Shown here: positions 10,471-22,700 of the stretch, one piece after another
How the letters are laid out: the number at the start of each line of letters is the position of its first letter
Numbering within the stretch: the stretch's first letter is position 1
Assembly: GCA_024364735.1 (NCBI GenBank)
Contig: JAGFNQ010002599.1
Span: 186,001-250,000 of the forward strand
From: Boesenbergia rotunda
Lineage: Eukaryota > Streptophyta > Magnoliopsida > Zingiberales > Zingiberaceae
Direction of reading: 5' to 3'
Length of the DNA stretch: 64,000 nt
Notes under the pieces: model-generated
What the model was told of the DNA's origin: nothing
What the model saw: only the letters and a program-made list of their open reading frames with translations
Database searches by the model: none
Made by a program: the position numbers and the translations under genes

Positions 10471-13463
10471 TGGATCGATACTGGAGCAACACATCACATC
10501 TGTTCTGGTTTGACGATGTTCTCCAAGTATACTCCGATAAGTGGAAGAAAGCTCTATATGGGCAATTCCACTACATCACCGATTATCGGACTAGGGAAAG
10601 TTATCCTGAATATAACATTTGGGAAGGAGTTAACATTCATTGATGTGCTCCATGTTCCCGACATCAGGAAGAACCTAGTTTCTGGATCGACACTTGTTAA
10701 GGCCGACTTTAGACTAGTGTTCCAGTCAAACAACTTTGCACTTACGAAGAATAGTGTCTTCGTAGGTAAGGGATATTTAGAACATAGCTTGTTTAAAATG
10801 GTTGTAATAACTGTACACCGTAAATTTGATGGTAATAAAATAAAAGCTTCCAGCTACGTTGTTGAGTATTTTAATTTATGACATAATCGACTTAGACATG
10901 TTAATAATAATACTCTAAAATATCTTGTCAAATTAAATTTATTATCAAACGTTAATATTGACGAAATGTACAAATGTGAAGTGTGTGTGGAAGCAAAGAT
11001 GACGAGACTACTTTTTCGTTTGGTCAAAAGATCAACGACTCCTCTAGAATTGATACATAATGATCTATGTGACTTAAAATTCGTACAAAATAGATGAGGT
11101 AAAAAGTATTTTATTACTTTTATCGATGACTGCACGAGGTTCTATTATGTCTTCCTTTTAAGAAGTAAAGATAAAGCCTTAGAGGCCTTCAGGATATATA
11201 AAACAGAAGTTGAGAATCAATTTGATAAACAAATTAAACTAATTTATAGTGATAGAGGTAAAGAATATGATGCACCACTTAATGAGTTTCATTCAGAATC
11301 TAACATTATCCATCAGACAACGTCGTCATACTCATCTCAATCAAATGTTGTTGCCGAATGTAAAAATTGGGCACTAAAGGAAACGATGAATGCCTTGTTG
11401 ATAAATTCAGGCTTGCCCCATAACTTGGGGGGAAGCTATATAATCAGCAAATCACATTCTCAATAAAATCACTCACAAGAAAAATGATAAAATGTCATAC
11501 GAACTATGGAAAGGCCGCACGCCATCGTACAAATACTTGAAAGTGTAGGGGTGCTCGACAAAGGTCGAAGTACCTAAGCCAAAGCATGTAAAGATCGGAT
11601 CTAAAACGTTCGATGCAATATTTGTCAGATATGCCCATAACAGTAGTGTATATCGTTTCATAGTTCACAAGATAAACATTCCTAATATTTATGTGGGAAC
11701 AACCATAGAATCTCGGAATGTAATATTCTTTGAAAATGTATTCCCAAATAAGAAGGGAAATTTCAAAGTAATTGCAACGAAAGTTTTAACGAACAAGACA
11801 TTCCTGAACTTAGTTGTCTTAAAAAGACTATTGACTATCAAAGCTCAGAGTCACGTCGGAATAAATGGGCTAGAGTTGAGAAATCGTTCGAGCCGAACTT
11901 CATGACTTTTATGTCAGAAATGGACCCAAGAACATTAAGTGAAACTCTCTCTAGTCCCGACGTCCCATTGTAGAAAGAGACTGTCAATAATGAAATCGAG
12001 TCAATCATGAATAATCATATTTGGAAATTAGTGAACCTTCCTTCTGGTACTAAACCATTAGGTTGTAAGTGGATACTAAAATGCAAGTATAAACTTGATG
12101 GATCGATTGACAAGTATAAGACTAGACTTATAGCCAAAGGGTTCAAACAAAAGGAAAGCCTTGACTACTTCAATACCTACTCACCTGTGACAAAGATTAC
12201 GCCCATACGAGTGTTGATAGCCATCGCAACACTATATAACCTTGAAATACATCAAATGGATGTTATGACTGCATTCTTAAATAGTAAGTTGGAAGAAAAA
12301 AATCTATATGGAGCAACTCGAGGGGTTCGTAGCTCTAGGAAAAGAGGAAAAGGTGTGTCGACTACTTAAGTCATTATACGGACTTAAAAAAGCGGCTAAA
12401 CAATTACATAAAAAATTTGACAAAATAATGTTGTCAAACGAATTCAAAATAAATGAATGTGACAAATGCATTTATGCCAAAATCACACCTGAAGGTTATG
12501 TAATCATTTGTCTATACGTAGACGATATACTTATAATGTGTAGTAATCATGAGATAATCATGAGTGAAAAAGAATGTTGACCAACAATTTCGATATGAAA
12601 GATATGGGTCGAGTAGATGTCATATTGGGAATTAAAATTCTCAGGACATCTGATGGGATAGTTCTGACACAATCCCACTATGTAAAGTCGGTATTGAAAG
12701 GTTCAATGCCTACAAACTCTCTACAGTGAAAATTCCTTTGGATCTAAGTCATCACTTAGGGAAAAACTATGGTGAGCTCATATCACAATTGAAATATTCT
12801 TGGATAATAGGCAGCTTGATGTATCTCACAAACTGCACACGTTCGGATTTTACATATGCAGTCAACAAGCTGAGTCGTTTCATGAGTAATCCAAACGACA
12901 CTTATTAGAAAGCACTGATGCTAGTTCTTAGATATTTGAAATATATTGTCAACTATGGATTACATTACGTAAGATATCCCGCTGTCTTAGAGGGATACTG
13001 TGAGGCTAATTATATATCAGATACAAAAGACTTCAAATCCACTAGTGAATATGTATTTATGATCGATGGGGGAGCGATAACTTGGAAATCCACTAAGCAA
13101 ACATGCATTGCTTGGTCAACTATGGAATCCGAGTTTTTAGCACTAGACAAAGCAGCTGAGGAAGCTGAATGGCTGCAGAACTTCTTAGAAGATATTCTGA
13201 GCTGGACGAAACCTGTGCCCGCCGTACTTATACACTGTGATAGTCAATTAACAATTGGAATAACACAAAGTAGTATGTATAATGATAAGTCATGGCATAT
13301 ACGTCGTAGATACTATACCATTAGGCAGTTGATCTCGAATGGTGTGATTGTAATCGAATATGTTAAGTCCAAAGATAATTTGGCAGATCCTTTTATGAAG
13401 AGGTTAAGTCAAGATCAAGTATATTGCTCATCAAGAGGAATGAGATTGAAGATCTACAACTAA
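10471..13463 (+). pseudogene. Copia-1 pol (protease, integrase, RT, RNase H; many stops and frameshifts)
   Basis: Order seen: aspartic protease with WIDTGATHHIC at about 10471, then LHVPDIRKNLVSGS; integrase remnant with FITFIDDCTRFYYVF and LIYSDRGKEYDA at about 11110-11280, with in-frame stops and a weak integrase C-terminal half; reverse transcriptase from about 12007 (GCKWILKCKYKLDGSIDKYK, HQMDVMTAFLNS), a frameshift near 12300, and the YVDDIL catalytic box near 12515; RNase H at about 12918-13463 (STMESEFLALDKAAEEAEWL, SKDNLADPF). Integrase before RT defines Ty1/copia. At least eight breaks are visible, so no polyprotein can be made. Confidence 0.85.
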
Positions 13464-13776
13464 AACGACTGTAGCGATAACCCAATATTGTTGACTGGAG
13501 ACCCCAAGATCTTGGTTCAATGGGACAATGAAATTATAGAAGTTATGTTACAGCACACGAGATATATTATCTCTATCCCAATCCTAAGATGAACATGTCC
13601 TACCGCATGTAGTGAGGTTAAGCTTATACTTTTAATGACTTCTATACCTTTATAAGGTGGAGTATGATAGGATACTCTTGATAGAAGTGTCACCTATGTG
13701 AGGGTGAAGAAAGGTCACTTCAATGAAACACTCATGAATCCAAGATGATGCCCATGACTAAAACGGAACCAACCAT
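13464..13776 (+). other. Copia-1 3' untranslated tail, first part
   Basis: Non-coding tail after RNase H. It is interrupted at 13776 by LTR-B and resumes at 21408 to the polypurine tract before 21643. The last five bases, ACCAT, are the target duplicated on LTR-B insertion. Confidence 0.7.
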
Positions 13777-13887
13777 TGTTGATGTAGTCTGACCCTGATT
13801 GTTGTTTTGGTGTTGACACCGATTTTAGTTTAGGTTAATGGGATGATTGGGATTAAGTCTTGGTCGAGGACTGAGCACGTAGTGGAT

Positions 13888-14275
13888 TGAAATCCTGGCG
13901 GGCGAGGTCAGGTCCTAGCTTGAGAAGCTAGGGTGGACTGAAACCCTGGCTTGGAGGGCCAGGTCCTAGCTTGGAGGGCTAGGTTGATGAAACCCTAGCT
14001 TGGAGGGCCAGGTCCTAGCTTGGAGAGCTAGGTTTGATGAAACCCTGGCTTGGAGGGCTAGGTCCTAGCTTGGAGGGCTAGGTCCTAGCTTGGAGGGCTA
14101 GGTTGATGAAACCCTGGCTTAGAGGGCCAGGTCCTAGCTTGGAGAGCTAAGGTTGATGAAACCCTGGCTTGGAGGACCAGGTCTTAGCTTGGGAAGCTAG
14201 GTGATTGAAATCCTGGTGAGTGAAGCCAGGTCCTAGCTTGGAGGGCTAGGTTGAAGTCCCGGTGAGTGAAACTGG
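13888..14275 (+). repeat. Minisatellite, units of about 46-52 bp, in LTR-B
   Basis: About seven to eight units built from TGAAACCCTGGCTTGGAGGG, CCAGGTCCTAGCTTGGAGGG and CTAGGT. Within a unit CCTGG/CCAGG and CCTAGC/GCTAGG are small inverted pairs, so each unit can form two short hairpins. Some half-units are repeated (14060-14100). The right end is cut by LTR-C. Confidence 0.85.
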
Positions 14276-14278
14276 GCA

Positions 14279-14283
14279 TGGAG
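14279..14283. repeat. Target-site duplication of LTR-C (TGGAG), left copy
   Basis: TGGAG precedes the TGTCACGCCC end of LTR-C and is repeated exactly at 17581-17585. Confidence 0.75.
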
Positions 14284-17200
14284 TGTCACGCCCAAAGACC
14301 AATGGAGCCGCTGATCCAATATAAAATCGGACAGCATCTCCCCTGTCTGGCGGACAATTTACACATACACACAAACCCACACAGATATAAATTGGCCTCA
14401 GGCCACAAAACAGATATATAATATATGAAAAATGATAACAACGCAATATGAAACACCGTAAAACTCACCTGAGCTGCCCCCAGGGCAGGCGCGCAGCAAA
14501 ACCACATCACAAAGTCCAACAAAGGACTCAAAAATACAATACCGTACGAATAAATCCAATACAAGCCCTCGGTAACATACAAAACATATACTATGCTATC
14601 AAAAGAAAAACCAAAACCAGCGGAAGCTCCCATCCAAATGGAGTCGTGGGGACCCGGGACCGGCAACTGGGCTCCTCCGGCAAGCTATCAACCTGAAAAC
14701 AAAAATATTACGACGGGTGATGAGTCCAAGTGGACTCTGCGGGTATATAGAAAGATATGCATGGCAGAAAAGTAGCTAAGGCAGCTATATAGAAACAACA
14801 GGATACAGTCTCAACAGGAATAACAGAATATGCATAACTGAAAGTAACAACTGACTGTACATACCAGAAATCAGTCTATACTGACCATAAAAGACTCGTA
14901 CCGACACGAGCAAGTGCAGGGTCATCAAACCACACATAAGTATATCCTGTACATGCATGTCAAACAAGTGCAGCAAATAAATGCAGCAATCACAATCAAA
15001 ATGCACAATGCATCATATGCACATGATGCAATGTCATGGTCACACCCTAACACCAGTCACGCCACCGAGACAGGCGATACTGTGTCGGCCGAGTGGGTAG
15101 AGCTGTGACACTGTACGCACCCTGTAATCACTGCTCCTGAGTGACCGAGTGGACAGGATGCTGGCGGGGGACCACCCCCCTACCCCATGTATATATGAGG
15201 GAGCGTCGCTCTCATCTCCTCTGGTCTATAGGAAGAGAAGGGATCTCCGCCTGCTACCACGCTCTGAAACCACTACCCCTGAGCGATCGAGCGGAGCAGT
15301 ACAGAGCAAATGCACACACCCAACGGTATCCACTAACCCATGAGTGGTTGTGTGTGCATACCATGTACCGGAAGACGATAGGCTCAACCACAAGAGAGTC
15401 GCTGATCGCCGGCATGCAACAGTACAGGTATGGTGCATGACTCAAACACATGCAACCCCTACCAGGTCATCATACATAACTCAACATAACATGCACAGGT
15501 CGATTACAGGTATAATAACCTAACCATCATGCATCTAAGTGGACATGCAAGTAATAACAGAATCAACCAATGTAAATATCAGGTGACATGCCACAATAAC
15601 TCAATCAGTCCATATCTAGACACATGTGCAAGTATGACTAGACTCAATCAATGCAAATATCAGGTGACATGCCACAATAACCCAATCAGTCCATATCTAG
15701 ACACACATGCAAGTATGACTAGACTCAACCAATGCAACCATACAATGGTATGCTAATCCCTATCCACATACTCATACCAATGCTATACAGAATCAGATAA
15801 CAATAAACGAGACTGTATAGAACGAAATTCAGATCATATCCAAGGTCAAGCATAAGTATCAAGCAGGATGATAAAACGGTAGCAGATAAAGGTCAATATC
15901 AGCCTACTGCATCAATAACAATTAGTCATGCATAAAGATAACATGGATCTAAAGAAGACAAGCAAGAAGTACCCGCCTCCAAAGTAGGAGTCCGTATACG
16001 AAGAGAACCTCCCGCCTGATACTCCTCAACCAAAAAGTCCAAATCAATGTCCTGTATCAAAGGGCATATTTAATAGCTATTACAAAATAGAATAACAACT
16101 AGCCAGAAAATCCCTAAACCATATTAGGGTTTACCTAATCATTCTCTTTTCGTTTAATTACCTCTAATTAAATGAAAGGCTTCTAATTACTCTGCGTAAT
16201 TATGATTAGGTTAAATTCTAGGTTTATTCACAATCTCATAATCACGTAATTAAATGATTTGTGTTGTGTATCATCTCCTCGTTTTCAATGAAACCTTATC
16301 CTCTTCCTATTAATCCAAGTTAGACTACACCACACAATAGAACCTAAAGTTAACAAATTCCACCAAGATCCTCACATAATCATCTTCTCACAAACTGTCA
16401 TCTTAAATCTAAGTCATGGTCATAATTAAAGCTACAAGATGGATTCAAACTTCTAACAGGGTAACCATTCATACTAACATACTGATCAAGAACTACCCAA
16501 CATGGATCAGAATTGAAATTACCACAATTACTCAGCTACAAGCTCCCAAAACTCAAGTCCAAATCCCACCATATGTTTCAAATTCACTAAACTTACCTTA
16601 TGGAGGTCACGACAACTCGGCAAAACACAGACAGTGGGTTGCTCACAGTCTTCCACTCCAATCCGATCATAAATCCAAATCAAATTCTAAGTAGAAAACA
16701 GAGCTTTCAAACCACGCAAAAGATCAAATTCCATTCACATCAGATCAGAACCATAACCAAACGAAGAGAAGTTCATGGCCACTTTCAAACAACATCTACA
16801 GAACCAAACAATCTTGCTACTATTAATAAACCAAGATCCTTACCTCAAGGTACGCTCGAACAAATGTGCCCTAGCCCCGATCTGCGCCCGAACCGCACAA
16901 GAACTCCTTGGTCCCCAAATCTGTCTTGTGCGAGCTCCGTGACCTAACCCACACCGGAGCCCCAACTGTTACACATACGAACAACCAACACATCTAAGCT
17001 GATCTACCCCCATACGAATTGGGTTAGGGCTCAGCGTTACCTGTTTCGCCGGCGAAGTCAACTCTCACTGACCCAGCGAAATCCCGCAGCCAGCGCTGAT
17101 CGTGTGTCCAATCTCGCCAGAGCTCACTAGAATCAACAGATCATTGGGGAGGGAAGCGCCATCACGCATGGTCAATGTTGTCAACGTCGGCTACAGACGG

Positions 17201-17580
17201 AGATGCAGAAATTGGCTAGGGTTCGCAAGAAGAATGGGAGATGAAGGAATCAGGTGCAGGAGTGGTGGCGGCTTCGGTTGGCAGGGAAGAAGACACGAGC
17301 GACGAGCCCGAGCCCTAATAAGCCCCTTCTTCTCGCCCTTTTGTACTTTAGTCCACCCATTCTACTTAATTCAATTTGCACCCCTAAATTTTAAACATTT
17401 TGGCAACAACCCCTTTAATTTAAGGAAACCCCTACAACTTGTTTCCCTTTTGGCATACAGGCCCCTCAATCTTAGGCTTTAAAGAGGTTTAACCCTTTAA
17501 TTTCAATTTGGGACTTGAATACCCTATTTTTTTCTTCGGAAAAATTTTCTGGATCGCATCCAAAAGTGTCGGATTTAACA
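14284..17580 (-). mobile_element. LTR-C: 3.3 kb solo-LTR-like element
   Basis: Starts TGTCACGCCC and ends GGATTTAACA on the plus strand, with a perfect TGGAG duplication at both sides. On the minus strand it would run TGTTAAATCC...GGGCGTGACA; a GGGCGTGACA end is common in long LTRs of Ty3/gypsy elements of the Tekay/Del kind, so minus orientation is preferred. No gag or pol is inside. It carries an 81-bp tandem duplication (about 15568-15730). Open frames here, such as 15141-15440, have no recognisable product. Confidence 0.65.
15568..15730 (+). repeat. 81-bp direct tandem duplication inside LTR-C
   Basis: AATATCAGGTGACATGCCAC and CCAATCAGTCCATATCTAGA occur twice 81 bp apart with few changes, plus a partial third unit. 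Confidence 0.8.
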
Positions 17581-17670
17581 TGGAGTCTTGGTCCGGGGGA
17601 CTGAGCATGAGTCAGAGAAGGCTGGAGGCCCGTTCTCTTGACTTAGAGTGGTATTGACCTTGCCTGGATC

Positions 17671-17694
17671 GGTCTGGTGATCGATCAGGGAAGT
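17671..17694 (+). repeat. Hairpin minisatellite unit left of LTR-D
   Basis: A GGATCGGTCTGGTGATCGATC unit of the array that continues at 19850. Its position on the far side of LTR-D supports LTR-D having inserted into a continuous LTR-B. Confidence 0.7.
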
Positions 17695-17707
17695 TGGCAC
17701 GGAGTTC

Positions 17708-19841
17708 TGATGATCGTTTTTGTCGTGTTACAGTTTTAAATACAATTTAAGTATCGAACTCCTCTACACTAATGTAGCATAGAGTAACTCGAGTCGTCTC
17801 CCAACGAATGTAGTTGGTACAAGATAAATCTCATGATCGTATTTTATTGCTTTTGGGTTTTGGATATGAACTAGGTTTTGGGTTTGAACGTTAATAATAC
17901 GAAAAGAAATGACAAAGCAGGTATGAAATCTAGCCTAATTAAGGAAAGACAGTGCAGGTAATGAAATATAATTTAACCTGACTATAATTGCGGTAAAGAA
18001 AAAGTAATATGAAAGAAGCATTCAAGAAATAAAGCATCAATGAAATCTAGACATGGAGCAAAACCTACAGCATTAAAGAAATCTAATCTCCTAACTTACT
18101 TGCATGTAATAAAGACCTAAAACTTAAAGCAATAGGAAAAACAATCCAAAATAGAAGTTAAGCAACTCAGGAACATCACAATTGACAGAAATCATTCTAA
18201 GAGGCATTTAACCAAACACCATATGGGCATGATTGAAATTGCTTTGAGTACGTGCCATTTGAATTGGGGAAATTCATCAAATACAAACATCCAACAAACT
18301 ATCAATCACAACCATTCAAACACAATGAAGATCAATCAACAAGCAACAATTAAAGGAAGAACTTCTGGAAATTGGATCACAGAACTTCTGGAAATCAGAT
18401 GGACTGCTGGAAATTGAATTGCTGCAGAAAATTACTGCAAAATCTGATGAGGAAGAGATGACTGTTGGATCTGCTGTGAAGTAAAGAGCTGCTGGAAAGA
18501 AATTGCTGTGAAAGGTGAAATGCCGATCAGTTTAAAGGAAGAACTGCTGTGAATGCTGTAAGAAGCTGTCGGAATTATGGAAGGAATTCTCGGCCTGCTG
18601 AAGAAAAAAAACAAAGAAGAAGATAAAGCTGCACAGAAAACTGCTGGAAAGAATGTAAATGAAGAAACGCTGGAAGGAAATTGAATCTATGCTGGAAATG
18701 AGGAATAGGCTGCCGGCGATGAAGATGGAAAGGAAGTCGCCGGCGATGGATCGGGATGGAGATGATGGTGATCTCCTCGATGAGAACCCCTCGTCAATGA
18801 GAACCCCTCGTGTAGAACAAGAAGAACCCCTTCCTGTTCTGTGATGGCGGGAGGGTGAAGGTGGATGACGCTCCGACCGGCTAGGATTCGGAACCCCCTA
18901 ACCCTAGATCGTACAATGGCCGGAGGAGATGGAGAAGGTGAAAAGGAAGAGGAGAAGTCGGGAACCCCCCGAGCCTCGTCTCTGTGTATCGCCTCCTGTC
19001 TCTGCCCTAGATCGCGATGGCGTGCCCTTTTTGTTCGTCTCGGCTGCGCGTGGGTTCGGTCAGCCAAGCCACTCACAGATCAGCTTGGGTTCAGTCTTCC
19101 TTCAGTTCGGTCCTGGGTTCAGTCAATCAGTTGAGTTCAACTTGGGTTCAGTCTCAGCCCAGCTCATCAGTTGGTTCAACCAACCCAGCCAGCAGTTGGG
19201 TCAGCTAACCTAGCCAGATCTCATAGCTCCAATCTTTAATTCATTAGCAACGGACGGCTGAGATCGATTTGGGTTCATCCAACGGTCGGATCTCTTCAGA
19301 TCTGAACCAAACTCTACAGATCCTAATCAATGGTCCTGATCTACCTGTCCACAGCTCGGATTTTCCAGATCAGTGGCGGATGATCCAGATCTTCCCTTTT
19401 CTTGAATGGATGGTCTAGAACATCTTGAGCTCGATCCAATGGTCAGATTACTTCTGATTTAGCTGAAATTTTCAGATCTTGATCTATGGTCAAGATTGAC
19501 TCTATCTTGAACTCGGATCGACCAGAAGTTGACCGATAGCTCATATCTAGTCGTTTTCTAGAATGGACGGCTCCGAATAATCCGATGCTTGACCCCTTTG
19601 ATCTGGATCCAATGCTGACTCAAGTCTGACCTGATTTGATCTAGGTCCTTGATCAATTGAAGCCTATAAAATGATATTCAAATTTAGTGTCAAAAATATC
19701 CCAAATATATAAAGATTTGAATTAAAAGCCAAAATAGAGGGAATACATGAAACCTAATACAATTGCAAACTTAAGCATATAAAATGTGGATCAAACATGG
19801 ATTTTAGAGCCTAAAATAATCAACAAAAATTATGGTTATCA
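17708..19841 (-). mobile_element. LTR-D: 2.1 kb solo-LTR-like element, relative of LTR-E
   Basis: Starts TGATGATCG and ends GGTTATCA, flanked by AGTTC at 17703-17707 and 19842-19846. Its right end (CAAACATGGATTTTA, CTAAAATAATCA, TTATCA) matches the right end of LTR-E at 60333. On the minus strand this would be a TGATAA start, as seen in some Ty3/gypsy LTRs, so minus orientation is assumed. It is rich in GCTGGAAA/GCAGAAA words and has ATCCAACGGTCGGATC-type motifs near 19270. No coding domains. Confidence 0.7.
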
Positions 19842-19849
19842 AGTTCCCT

Positions 19850-20405
19850 CGTGGATCGGTCTGGTGACCGATCCAGCTATGACTAATCGGTCTGGTGACC
19901 GATCAGGGAGCATACAGTGACTTTGGGAACCTTACTGCTTGGCTCCTGATCGGTCTGGTGGCCGATCAGGGATACTATTCAGATCATTCTGGTGAACGAT
20001 CAAACGTCGCGGGCTTCTCACTATAACCGATCAGGCTGGAGCCTGATCGGTCAGGAAGTGTCCTGATCGGTCTGGTGACCGATCAGGGAGCATACAGTGA
20101 CTTTGGGAACCTTACTGCTCGGCTCCTGATCGGTCTGGTGACCAATCAGGGATACTATTCAGATTGTTCTGGTGACCGATCAGGAGGTTTGGACTGCGAA
20201 ACTGGAAAATCACTCTGAGAAGGGGTGGATCGGTCTGGTGACCGATCCACGACGTGAGAACGGTCTGGTGATCGATCCCGGAGAAGTCGCGATTTCGGAT
20301 TTCTCACTGGGGACCGATCAGGCTGGATTTTGATCAGTCTGAGCCCATCCTGATCGGTCTGGTGACCGATCAAGAGTCCCTCTGATCGATCCGGTGACCG
20401 ATCAG
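19850..20405 (+). repeat. Hairpin minisatellite (GATCGGTC-TGGT-GACCGATC)
   Basis: About a dozen irregularly spaced copies of a near-perfect palindrome, TGATCGGTC plus a TGGT loop plus GACCGATCA, for example near 19887, 19947, 20063, 20126, 20227, 20350 and 20382. Two larger units repeat the spacer GGGAGCATACAGTGACTTTG. Compensating changes (GGATC...GATCC at 20227) keep the stem paired. Confidence 0.85.
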
Positions 20406-21402
20406 TAGCTGGCAACTTTAATTCAAAAATGCTGTCAGAGTTCTGATTGCGTTCTATTTCTCTTCTGATCACCACTGATATGTTCTGATGTTTTGATCTT
20501 CTGTTGATTTGCTGTTCTAATGAGCTGCTAAGTGTGCAGATGAATCAGGTTTACACAAGGAGAGTCAAACAGAGGCTTTTACTACATCAAGTTTTGCAGG
20601 GATCCATATAAGGTTGCAACGGATGCTGGCGCTGCTGGAGCTGCTGACTGGGGCTCATCTGAGGGAAGCTCAGGGAGTTCAGGAGATCTTAGTGGTAGGT
20701 GGGAAATTGTAGTTGAGCAGCTGGGAGCTGCAGAGAGGTGGCTGTGACCTGGCAATCTATGGGAGAGGCTTAAGGGTTTGGTAGCGAGGAGGACACTTGA
20801 TCACTTCTCTGCTTCTTGCGACAAGCTGCTTCTCCATTTGTTGTGCACTACTCTGAATCTTGAAGCAACTGAAGCTTACTCTTTGAGTGATCTGTTGATC
20901 CACGACTTGAGCACTGAGAAGAAGCAGAGAGCTTGGCGAGTCCATCAGCAAGGCATGAAGAGCAGGGAGTTCTTGTGTGAGGTTTGTGCTGAGTGGAGCT
21001 CGAGGAAAGAGTTCTCTTATGTTTCTTCTATCCTAAGTGCTCTGTAAGCCTTCTTGTGGTTCTTGCGCTTATTTCCATTATTCTGTTGAACCCACTATGG
21101 AGAGGTTACTCCACCGAGAAGGAGGTTACATTTGATATCCGGATTTCCGGGGCTTGATCTGCCGACGATCAAGGGATCACCCACCTCACGGGCACGCCAA
21201 GGATTAGGGGCAAGTTATCCCTGAACCTTGAAAACCCTCCTTGTTAGCGTTTTTGGGTTGCTTTTCATTTCTGCAGTTCTACTCTGTTTTGCATTTCTTC
21301 CGCTGTGCTACTAACCCTTGAAGTGCAGAAATCTGTTAAGTGAAAGAGATTTTTGTGTCTGGCTATATTCACTCTCCCTCTCTAGCCATCCAAGTTCCAA
21401 CA
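20406..21402. other. Right part of LTR-B, non-coding
   Basis: About 1 kb of LTR-B between the hairpin array and its terminus. An 89-codon open frame at 20778-21047 has no recognisable similarity and lies in LTR sequence, so I do not call it a gene. Confidence 0.5.
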
Positions 21403-21407
21403 ACCAT

Positions 21408-21642
21408 GAGAACCAAAACTACGTGAGATAAGTTCCTATGTGTGTGTTATTGTCTTAATATACACAAACAACTGAGCAATTCAAGACATCACATTCACTG
21501 TGCAGCCTAGTATGCTCGATAAGATTCCACTACGGAAGGTTCAAAGCCACAAGCTACCTCTCCCGATGCATTGACTTATCGATTGGACTCTTATAAAGTG
21601 GCAGCATGCATACATGTATTAATTTCCATTCATGTAGGGGAT
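21408..21642 (+). other. Copia-1 3' tail, second part, with polypurine tract
   Basis: Resumes the tail cut at 13776 (GAGAACCAAAACTACGTGAG, then CATTCACTGTGCAGCCTAG). It ends with the purine-rich AGGGGAT just before the 3' LTR, the expected primer for plus-strand synthesis. Confidence 0.7.
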
Positions 21643-22354
21643 TATTGGATATTTGGGCCTTAAAAAAGACCAAATATGATTTTTGTAAAGGAAAATCGAG
21701 GTATCATTAATCGATGAAAGTCAGAATTGACTTCAAAAATGAAATCTACGTTTCACGTAAATGAATCTAGACTATTAATTTGCTCAAAACTGATTACGGG
21801 TGAATGAGAAATTAATTGTTTAAAGTCAATTCAAAATTAACATAAAAGGAAGTAGATAGGGATTAGTCTCACATTTGAAATTTTCGAAGGTGTTTGCTTC
21901 TTTATATGTGTTCGTGTGTTAATGGAGTTAAAATAAAAAAAAGAAAAATACAGGTGGTCTCTTCTCATAGGCGAACAGGTGCTCAATCCTGCGAGCCGGT
22001 CACTCGCCACGCGTGCACGTACACAATGAGCGCTTTGTTGGTGCACTTTGTACTTCACACGTACGCAGTGAGGAGCTTAAATTTATGCTCCAAGTGACAT
22101 GGCACTCGGGTGACGTGTCATATGATGTGGCAGTGCCTACGTGACACTCTGGTAGGAGGAGAGATGACTGGACTGCTGACTGGGCGAACAAATGGCAATC
22201 GTTGGATCGAAGAGAGGTGCTGGATCGCAAGTGACGCGATCTAGAGTGTTGATCGCAAAGAATCGCAATTTGATCGTTGATGATGAGACTTGATCTGAAG
22301 CGTCAGATCGAATCTGATAGTTGAGATCAAAAGATGATCTGAAGGGTTACAACC
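21643..22354 (+). repeat. Copia-1 3' LTR, first segment
   Basis: Starts TATTGGATATTTGG (the 5' LTR has TGTTGG; the terminal G is mutated to A). It aligns with 7458 onwards and lacks the MITE. It is cut at 22354 by Copia-2; the last bases CAACC (22350-22354) are the duplicated target. Confidence 0.75.
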
Positions 22355-22700
22355 TGTTAGAAGTGGGCAACGTGTGCAGTAACAGCACACGTTGCCAGGG
22401 AGTCGGGCTTGTTGCCCCTCCCTCTCCACTACTTCTACCCCCTATCCTCTCCTATATAAGGAGGGGGTAAGGTCTTCATTTAAGTGCAAGAGTGAGTGAG
22501 AGCAAGAGAAGAGCTCTAAGAAGAGAATATCATCCTGCCAGTGGGATTTGATTTGTGAAGATTGAAGGACTTTTCGACCCGTGATCGTTCTTCCGACGAC
22601 AAGCACGAAGAACAACGAAGGACGCGTTGAAACCACTGTAAGTGTTTACCGTTTTTCAATATCGTAGATTCGTTCACGATTTCATGCATTAGAATTAACA
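22355..22700 (+). repeat. Copia-2 5' LTR
   Basis: TGTTAGAAGTGGGCAACG...GAATTAACA. A TATA box (CTATATAAGGA) lies at about 22452, so transcription should start shortly after. The usual TGGTATCAGAGC primer-binding site is not visible just downstream (TTGGGCATG follows), so primer use is unclear. Confidence 0.9.

Larger units (their letters stand above)
13777..21402. mobile_element. LTR-B: solo-LTR-like insertion in Copia-1, itself interrupted by LTR-C and LTR-D
   Basis: Begins TGTTGATGTAG and ends AAGTTCCAACA, so it has TGTTG/CAACA inverted ends, flanked by ACCAT at 13772-13776 and 21403-21407. Subtracting nested C and D leaves about 2.19 kb without gag or pol. The right end (TATTCACTCTCCCTCTCTAG before the terminus) resembles SIRE/Maximus-type copia LTR ends; that family call is inference. 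It contains two minisatellites (13888-14275; 17671-17694 plus 19850-20405). I read it as a solo LTR left by recombination, or a non-autonomous element. Confidence 0.7.

Noticed and set aside
15141..15440. 99-codon frame within LTR-C
   Set aside because: It is inside a non-coding LTR-like element, with competing frames on both strands and no similarity that I recognise.
18659..19213. Frames within LTR-D
   Set aside because: Low-complexity repeats of GGTTCAGT-like words generate open frames; no domain.
19850..20405. CRISPR-like appearance of palindromic repeats with spacers
   Set aside because: Spacing is irregular, spacers are themselves repeated, and the context is a plant LTR; no cas genes.
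20778..21047. 89-codon frame within LTR-B
   Set aside because: It lies next to an LTR terminus and has no recognisable domain.
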